A DNA stretch of 64,000 nucleotides, from NCBI GenBank assembly GCA_036426205.1, contig CM071568.1, forward strand, positions 114,876,504-114,940,503, in the 5' to 3' direction. The position numbers and the translations under genes are program-made. This DNA comes from Ascaphus truei. Its lineage: Eukaryota > Chordata > Amphibia > Anura > Ascaphidae. Under the pieces are notes generated by a model. That model saw only the letters and a list, made by a program, of their open reading frames with translations, ran no database searches and was not told the origin of the DNA. Below are positions 57,810 through 64,000 of the stretch, piece by piece. Within the stretch, counting starts at the first letter, position 1. Each line of letters begins with the position of its first letter.

Positions 57810-58502
57810 TGTTAGGACCAGTTGGTTAGGCCAGAATCTGCACTTGTGTTAAACCATCCATTTTGTCTGTTCATAACCTGTTAAGATTCTGTAGTCAGCC
57901 ATTTGCTGAGATATAATTTCTAATGTATTCAGCTTCTGCCAAATTACATTTCCTCTTCCCTCAGGATTTTGCTAAGATACTTTTTATGCTAGGATACTTT
58001 TTGTGTTGTCAGTTTCCTGCTGTTTTAGTCGGTAAACAATAAGACTGGTTCTCTGAGAGAGGTAAAATCGTATAACTTAGTTGCTAGAGAAATTCAAGGT
58101 TTTTGATAACAGACAATGAATAAGCTATGTATTCAGATAGTGCCTGTATTGGGAGAATTATGTCCCAAAATCATGCCACTAATATGTCCTGCCCCTAAAT
58201 CACGCCGCTAACCCAAGCCACGCCCACGCCACACCCAGGTTACACCTATGTTACGCCTCTAACCAAACCTTTTTCTTTTCTGTATAAAAATCTTTACTCT
58301 ATGCTTAATAAACTGAGGCGGAAGGATTGAAACACTGTCTGTGTGTTGGTTCTTTCGTTTCCCGGATCTGTATGTTCTACCAGATTGGAGATAACATTGT
58401 CAGTGCGTGATAAAGCTTCCCAGGGAGTCTGCTGCAGGGTGCAGATGTGTGTATACATTCACAAGGCCTCCAGCCCTTTTGGCAGAGGAAAGATTCCTTT
58501 CA
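57810..58502 (+). repeat. Retrovirus-like 5' LTR
   Basis: Starts TGTTAGGACC. A TATAAAAATC box is near 58283 and an AATAAA signal at about 58308. The U3 part holds a CACGCC-rich array near 58200. The end is placed at CA before the primer-binding-site-like sequence. Confidence 0.65.
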
Positions 58503-58506
58503 GTTT

Positions 58507-58524
58507 TGGCGTCCAGAAGTGGGA
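58507..58524 (+). other. Primer-binding-site-like sequence
   Basis: TGGCGTCCAGAAGTGGGA starts four bases after the LTR end and has the TGG start and length expected of a tRNA-complementary site. The tRNA was not identified. Confidence 0.55.
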
Positions 58525-58862
58525 TTTCACAAAGGCGGCAAGTGAGTATATGTGATTTTTACATTGTCTAGAGGGGGGCTCTGGGAATTCAGTACCTAAA
58601 TTATGCTGGTTTAAATCCAGATAATTTCTAAATTGTGACTGTGGATTGGGTTTGAGTCCCATTGACAACATTTTGTTGGTTCAAGTCCAAAGAATTCTGG
58701 AACAAGATTTTGCTGGTTAGAGTCCAGAAAATGTTGTGCACGACTGGACTGTCATCTCTGATCTGGGTGAACGACCATTGTATATTGTGTAAGTATAAGT
58801 ATTCTATTATTACTTATCTGCAACTATTTATCATAATTTAGCTGTTTTTCTATAAGTTACTA

Positions 58863-59093
58863 ATGGTTTATGCTGGTCCCAGAAATCAATCAGGAAGAAT
58901 AGCTCAGAATAATGGTGCCTGTTTTAACTGTGGTCATTTTGGTCATTGGCAGAGAGAGTGCCCCGATCAGAGTCAGAAGCAGGGAACAGCTGCTTCGCCC
59001 GTGGGGGCTCAGAGTGCAAGTCTCTGTAAAAAACAACAAAAAAAAAACAACAAAAAAAAAACCACGCTTCCTCATGTAAAAGAGTTTGTTTGA
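58863..59093 (+). pseudogene. Gag nucleocapsid fragment (CCHC zinc knuckle)
   Basis: 76-codon ORF with CFNCGHFGHWQREC at 58920-58961, a perfect CX2CX4HX4C knuckle of the retroviral nucleocapsid type. It is followed by a Lys/Asn tract from an expanded A-rich run. Matrix and capsid regions are missing upstream, so only a small internal part of gag survives. Confidence 0.7.
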
Positions 59094-59100
59094 AACCTTG

Positions 59101-60984
59101 ATGAATTTTTCCTGAATGATTTCTTGTGTGAAAGATACTGTGGGTCATGCTGATTATCATATGTGCATAGGGCATGATAACATTTTTTTAAAGTTTTTAA
59201 AAGGTGTTCACCAATTTAGAAATACATCACAACGGAAAGGAACGAGTATATTCAGCTCTGTCCCTGGTGATAGTTTGAAAGGTTTATTCGTCCTGGCCAG
59301 GCAAATGCTTTTTAAACTGGACACATTCTTTTCGTTTGTGGTATTTCTATCTTAACGAAAGGAGGGTCACAGCCTCTCCCTTACAGTTTAAAGAATGTGC
59401 AGCATTCACATTAAAATTAACTAGCTCTGTGCTTAAGCAGTTTATTTATGAGAACAAGGTAATTTTGAAATGTTTTCTTGTCTGTTTGTTATTTCTGTGA
59501 AGTTGGCTTGCTGTGTGAGACGTTTTTGTGTTGTGAGTCCTGTATTGTGTGTAACCAGTAAGAAAACACATTTCAATTTTATTTCTACAGGATTAAGTTA
59601 TGTTTGGGAATGTTTTTGTTTAAAATTGCTGGTAAAAGCTCACAAACACTGTTTGAATTATATATTGTATTATATATGTATATAACGCCATTAATGTGCA
59701 TAGCGCTTCACAGGAGGGTGTCCGTGGTGGCAAATGCTGCAGAGAGGTTGAGTAATATGAGCAGAGTGTAATGACATCTGTCTTTAGCAGCATGGAGGTC
59801 ATCAGTTATTTTAGTGAGAATTGTCTCCATTAAATAAGCAGTGTAGAAGCCATACAAGACAGGTAGGGTCAAGCATGCTGTTTTTGTGTCAAGGTATAAC
59901 TGTTGCATGTTTGAAAAGAATGATTAATGGAGAGAAGTAGTTTTGTTTAGCCTGAGAGAGGGCAGAGTTAAAACGGGATAGCATAAATTTGTAGTGAAGG
60001 AAGTTTGCAAGAGTATGAGATTTCTTTCAGAAGGCATTCAGAGGAATGAGTGGAAGAATGTTGCATGCTCTTGTTGGCGTAGATTTGGTGTTTATAATTC
60101 ATTTGACCTATTCCCGGTATTTAATTTTTGAAAGGCCATACAAAATGTAGTTTTTAGGGCTGTGAAATAAGCTCCATTTATTTTTTTTAACTCAACATTA
60201 ATATTCCAATCCAGTGATTAATAGTAAGTTTACGGAGAAGCTGGTATGTTATCTGTACTGCTCAAGGTTTTTGTCGAAATGCCTGGAACAAGCTGGCTGT
60301 TTGCCCAGAAAAAAAAAAAAAAACAGCTTTGAAAATTATTTTTAAGTCGGAATGTCTTTAAAAGTAAAATCTGGCCGTGTGCTTGGCACTTCGCAAAGAG
60401 TTCAAAATCATTTGTCTATTTTAAAAGGAAATCTCCAGCTCAGGATTTCAGGATTTTTCTTATATTTACAGGTTTACTATTGATAATGCCACAGTTGTTA
60501 AAAGACCTACTGCAGGCTTTTTCTTTTAACACAAGCAGTAAATATTTTTATAATTGCTACACATATAAATCTATTTCCAGTTTAATTTTGCTATATATAT
60601 ATCAAGCAACCTGTTTTCATAACTATGTTTATATCTTTGTTCACATAGTATATAGATAATATATGAACAAAAGAGGGGAGATACATAGGGTAGGGAAGGA
60701 CTGTTTGAGATCCCTATAGAGGATCCAGAACTTGATATGTTTGTAAATAATACACAATGCACAGCAGGTTCAGAATTTATTTGAACCAATGTTAACTCCA
60801 AGGGCTCTTGCGGTAATAAAGGTTGCTGCCATATTAACAGGGCTGGCAGACTCTCATTAAAAATATACAGTTGCAGATGTCACAGAAAAGCAGGTAGCAA
60901 GCCGTCCCTATGTTGAGGGATATATCATATCTGCCAACTTTATAATTTTGTAACCATTTATTCGTTTTTGGGTGTGTCCTGGAC
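59101..60984. other. No gene recognised; contains a LINE fragment
   Basis: Presumably a mix of residual retroelement, LINE and intron sequence between transposase exons. Only the L2-like fragment (59700-59905) is recognisable. Confidence 0.4.
59700..59905 (-). mobile_element. L2-like reverse transcriptase fragment
   Basis: The minus strand reads TILTKITDDLHAAKDR followed by LLILLNLSAAFATTDTLL, the conserved block before the first catalytic region of L2-type reverse transcriptases. About 65 codons remain. Confidence 0.7.
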
Positions 60985-61061
60985 ATAGAGTAGGATCCAT
61001 CCATGCCTGTGCCTGGACCACTCTCTTTATCTTGTTGACGTCCCTTATCATAGAGTACGCA
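60985..61061 (-). CDS. Transposase exon 3 (linker before catalytic core)
   Basis: Acceptor TTTGTCATTACAG in the expected phase. It reads AYSMIRDVNKIKRVVQAQAW, a conserved helix before the first catalytic Asp. The lower boundary is uncertain because the next sequence is foreign or intronic. Confidence 0.6.
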
Positions 61062-61144
61062 CTGTAATGACAAAGAATAATTTTATAGGTACAGTACAGT
61101 TTATTAAACCACACCTTTCACCTCCTGTACTGTCCAGTACTAAC

Positions 61145-61303
61145 CTCACACGTCCATATTTCCATCCAATTCTGCGTCTCATCTTCTTATTGCTGGTCTC
61201 TGATACGTTTAGATTGTGATTTTTCTGCAGAGTGTCTTTGACCCTTAAGGCACTTTTCTCATCATTCTTTTCACTTATTCTGTCAACCAGAACAGTTGTC
61301 TCC
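61145..61303 (-). CDS. Transposase exon 2 (second DNA-binding segment)
   Basis: Acceptor TTTAAACTGTAG, donor GAG|GTTAGT. The 159-nt exon keeps the phase of exon 1. It reads ETTVLVDRISEKNDEKSALR, then VKDTLQKNHNLNVSETSNKK and RRRIGWKYGR, the layout of the second helix-turn-helix of Tc1 transposases. Confidence 0.7.
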
Positions 61304-61728
61304 CTACAGTTTAAAGGAAAAACAACAATACGTTACAGTAGGCCACAAGTACAGGTACAGTACATAATTTATGCTCAGGCCTACAGTATGGCAAATATAG
61401 ATATTACTTTAATAGAATAGTTATACTGTATAAATATACAGCGATAACAATAATAATAGATAGATACTGTATAGAATAGAGTTATATAAATATACTGCGA
61501 TAACAATATTGTACTGTATATATATACAGTATAATAGATATATACAGTACAGTATATAACATATATATACAGTAACAGATATAATATTAACAGTACTTTA
61601 TGTGTGTGTGTATGTCATAATGTGAGTAAACTGTGAACTGAAATGGGGGTTGTGAGTGCGTGAGTCATAATGAGTAATAATGAAGTGAGTGACAATTACT
61701 TTACAGTATACAGTAGTACAGTACTTAC

Positions 61729-61916
61729 GCGGTAGTTACCGTTGGTGTCCTCTTGACTTTTTTGGTATTACCGTGGGCATGATAGCTCACGGTTGCTGCT
61801 GGTACAACGAGGCCAGAAGTACTTAGCCAGTGTTGAATATCCGCAATTCGTTGTCCTCTCGTGTACATCTCCTTTATTCTCATGCTGAGATCCTTAGAAA
61901 TCTTTTTAACAGGCAT
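61729..61916 (-). CDS. Transposase exon 1 (helix-turn-helix)
   Basis: ATG at 61914-61916 begins MPVKKISKDLSMRIKEMY, continuing with a Tc1-type helix-turn-helix (RGQRIADIQHWL). The exon ends at a consensus donor GC|GTAAGT; read through, the frame stops two bases later. A TATAAATA box lies about 96 bp upstream. Start choice: first ATG, directly before the conserved basic helix. Confidence 0.7.
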
Positions 61917-62011
61917 CGCTGTGTGTAGAAAGAAATACAAGCACAAGAATGTATTTTCGATGTTTAGTCGATGTGTATTCAATGTGCAGTGAATACACAA
62001 AATGGATGGTG

Positions 62012-62019
62012 TATTTATA
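62012..62019 (-). promoter_or_regulatory. TATA box upstream of the transposase
   Basis: TATAAATA on the minus strand about 96 bp before the ATG at 61916. A purely positional inference. Confidence 0.4.
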
Positions 62020-62341
62020 CTTTAATGACTCACATTAGAGTACGCCCACTTTTAACACCTGCACCTCGTCGCCATGCATAAAAGGTGATGCACATTGCAT
62101 AGCCCACCACTCGATGATCTGTATCTGAACTTGCCCTTGTCCAGATTCTGCATTGTGCCATCTGCTTCCATGGATCAACCCGAATTCTATGGACGCAGGA
62201 ACCCACTCGCCTCTGCCGTGCCTGTCATGCAGAAAAGCGAAAGGCGGCAGCTGTTTCCAAGCCAAGGCCAAAGCGAAAGGCTAAGGCTAATAAAGAAAAC
62301 CTTCTGACGACTCCAAAGGTTAAGGCTTTTAAGAAGCCTTA
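62020..62341. other. Region between transposase promoter and MITE; basic plus-strand frame
   Basis: On the plus strand one frame from about 62190 to the MITE at 62342 is open and strongly basic (HAEKRKAAAVSKPRPKRKAK, then ANKENLLTTPKVKAFKKP). If the MITE is removed the frame continues into YVKKKFGDEHGLQW. It may be a remnant of a coding sequence or coincidence. A 70-codon ORF in another frame (62095-62307) has no domain. Confidence 0.3.
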
Positions 62342-62713
62342 CTGCTGCGGCCAGCTTTATTCTAACAAATGCCCATTTTTACCCGTGGCTTTTTCCGGCT
62401 GGTGCCGAACTTGGCCGTGCGCCAGCCGCATCTTCCCCGCATCTTCCCCTCCCCCTTGCCTCGCGACCCCTTGGCACAACGCCGATCTCCCGATGCTCTC
62501 CTGATGCATACCCCCTTTCCCGATGCTCTCCTGATGCGTACTCCCCTTACCCCATCCAACGGGCGGGGATGCCAGCGGAACCCTGGCACGCTGCACACGT
62601 GACCACGTGACCGGCGCCCCAGTGACGCGCGGCACGCTTCGGAAAAAAAAAACAGCCGCGTCTGCCCGCACATTGCGATGGCGGCCGCAGGAGAATAAAG
62701 ACGGCCGCCACTG
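62342..62713. mobile_element. MITE of the CAGNGGCGGCC family, nested
   Basis: Left end CTGCTGCGGCCAGCTTTATT; inverse right end CAGTGGCGGCCGTCTTTATT; TA at both edges. The interior is GC-rich and resembles 20432-20815 (GGGATGCCRG, GACCGGCGCC and AGTGACGCGC words). It sits next to a partial copy of the forkhead-type element. Confidence 0.75.
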
Positions 62714-63156
62714 TATTATGTCAAGAAGAAATTTGGTGATGAACACGGACTCCAGTGGTGCACTCATCTCTGGACCTCTCTGGACAATGGAATAGAACAC
62801 AAGACACTTTGCATTTAGTTTTTAATATGAAACGCCTAAATAGATACAATGTTGTAAAACTTCTTCAGTACCAAGGTCAATTCACAAAGGACCACTGTGG
62901 TATTTTTAAAACACCTGCAAGTCGACACATTACTGAAGCGCATGCGCATTACGATTCATGAATATCTGCTACCTGGCGGATATGCGAAGAATTGCAACCA
63001 ATTAAATCTGAACCATTCTCATTAAACAGATCAAGCGCGGGTGATACCGGCATGATTGCGACATGAATACTGCATGAACGCGGCAAAGCGCGTAGCATTC
63101 GGAAAAAGTCACTGGGAAATATCGGTGAAGTGTTAGAATAAAAGGGGCCGCGGCTG
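62714..63156 (-). mobile_element. 5' part of a second forkhead-type TIR element
   Basis: Matches 33252-33689 along its length: GGTGCACTCATCTC, TTTTTAATATGAAACGCCTA, TTCTTCAGTACCAAGGTCAA and ACCTGGCGGAT, ending at the same terminus GGGGCCGCGGCTG followed by TA. On the minus strand it keeps MSAPLESVF at the ORF start, but the following sequence is not a forkhead domain. The copy is therefore either truncated by the adjacent MITE or from a version of the element that never had the domain. Confidence 0.75.
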
Positions 63157-63799
63157 TAGTTGCCACGACATTGACATTTTTTTTTAAGTAAGTGCAGTAA
63201 GACCAAAAGTGCATTATGGATCTTGAAAATATAATGTTTCTAGCGGCAGGTAGTTGCTGTAAGATAATACTTACTGTTGCTTTATGTTACAGCACTTAAA
63301 GCAGCAATTTCACTCAAAATAAATGTTTTAACTTGCTTGAACTGAGCAGGACAGCCCAGTATTACCAGCAGGAGGTGCCCCTGTGAACGGGGCAGCCCCT
63401 CCTAGGACCAAAAGCAAGTTAATCGCAGTGACATTTCTAATAGGTTAAATGTAGGTGATTTACACTATTACAAACTACTTTATAAGCATTTAAAAAAAAA
63501 CCGTGTTATGTCTCAGAAAAACAAAAAGCTTTGGGGTGTTTTTCTAACTTGACCTAATCTCTTTCATGATACAATTGTTTGTTAACTTGTGCATATGCAG
63601 GCAAATTGTTGATCCATGTTTTTATTTTCTTTTATTGTTAAATTACTCATGCTGACATTCTCACAAGTGGAAGAATAATACATTCTAGATAAGAGTAGAA
63701 TAGCTACGGAACCGGGGTGACTCCCATGGGAAAAACAGGGCAGACCCCAATGTTTAGGAAAGTTTAAAAAACAAACAAAACAAAAACTGCTACATACGT
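63157..63799. other. No gene recognised
   Basis: AT-rich DNA without a recognisable element. Confidence 0.4.
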
Positions 63800-63960
63800 C
63801 TATAATATATTTTTATCTCTAACTGTGCATGCAATGTCTTGTATATAATGTATGCACTGTTCACTTATGTAACTATTTGTAACCATGTACTATTTGTCAT
63901 CTTAACTAAGCATAGGACATACTTGAAAACGAGAGGTAACTCTCAATGTATTACTTAAGT
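63800..63960 (+). repeat. L2-like LINE 3' end
   Basis: Carries GACATACTTGAAAACGAGAG and GTAACTCTCAATGTATTACT, the same tail as 35065-35130 and 52085-52140 in the opposite orientation. Confidence 0.7.
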
Positions 63961-64000
63961 AATAATCCCAAAAGAACAGGGCATTATTGGCCAGTAATGC

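Larger units (their letters stand above)
57810..59100 (+). mobile_element. Retrovirus-like LTR element, 5' portion
   Basis: A single LTR, a primer-binding-site-like sequence, an untranslated leader and a short gag fragment with a CCHC zinc knuckle are present. Protease, reverse transcriptase, integrase and envelope were not found. No 3' LTR was seen, and the right boundary is unclear between 59100 and about 60980. It inserted in the transposase gene in the opposite orientation. Confidence 0.7.
50233..61916 (-). pseudogene. Intron-containing Tc1/mariner-like transposase gene, split by insertions
   Basis: Pieces of one transposase occur in correct order on the minus strand: helix-turn-helix N-terminus (61916-61729), a second DNA-binding segment (61303-61145), a linker (61061 down), the first catalytic Asp in IFTDESTVWL (57809-57778), HPVKMHVLG (57354-57222), the second Asp in YQDNDPKHTA (57119-56972), INWVKTPAE (50947-50919) and the Glu in SPDLNPIEMVW (50830-50618). 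Junctions coincide with good splice sites and keep the frame. Chromovirus, MITE and retrovirus-like insertions split it. Total coding length is near the 340 residues usual for Tc1-type enzymes. Introns are unusual for this superfamily. Ancestral element ends were not identified. Confidence 0.75.

Overview
The window looks like intergenic or intronic DNA from an amphibian, most likely a frog. The evidence is the kind and density of interspersed repeats: decayed CR1/L2-like LINEs, a chromodomain Ty3/gypsy element, many short terminal-inverted-repeat (TIR) elements, long foldback elements, and several copies of a hammerhead-ribozyme-like core (CTGANGA, stem-loop, GAAACGCGTA). I found no convincing ordinary host protein gene and no tRNA or rRNA gene. 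Species cannot be decided from the sequence alone.

Layout. 1-8030: mixed repeat-derived and unique AT-rich DNA, with one short hAT-type element that has a perfect 8-bp target duplication (3177-3464). 8240-9180: G-rich minisatellite containing an assembly gap. 9570-15590: hairpins, a CT-microsatellite foldback and unique DNA. 15590-18300: a Tigger-like MITE, a CR1-like LINE on the minus strand and a further MITE. 19830-26680: a hammerhead-like motif, MITEs, a solo LTR with a 5-bp duplication, two large adjacent palindromes (22491-23600 and 23734-25334), another foldback and a second Tigger-like MITE. 27700-35930: dispersed repeats, more MITEs, and an L2-like LINE interrupted by a TIR element that encodes a forkhead (winged-helix) domain. 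36042-40489: an LTR element that seems to carry no reverse transcriptase but does carry a long coiled-coil ORF. 40490-47990: mostly unique DNA with one CTCF-like motif and possible conserved blocks. 47996-50225: remnants of another gypsy element and a ribozyme-bearing repeat. 50233-62020: a Tc1/mariner-like transposase gene on the minus strand that appears to contain spliceosomal introns and has been split by four later insertions (chromovirus, MITE, retrovirus-like LTR element, LINE fragment). 62342-63156: relatives of the forkhead-bearing element. 63800-63960: an L2 3' tail.

Most interesting results. (1) A 122-codon ORF at 32939-33307 (minus) is a clear forkhead domain inside a 956-bp element with TIRs and TATA flanks. 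Its 5' portion and terminus recur at 62.71-63.16 kb. (2) A multi-exon Tc1/mariner transposase can be followed across splice sites with the reading frame preserved, and with a 32-residue spacing between the second and third catalytic residues. (3) Hammerhead-like cores sit in several repeats and at the exact centre of a 1.6-kb palindrome. (4) A coiled-coil-coding LTR element has a solo LTR relative at 21.2 kb. All calls come from reading motifs by eye, and no database search was possible.
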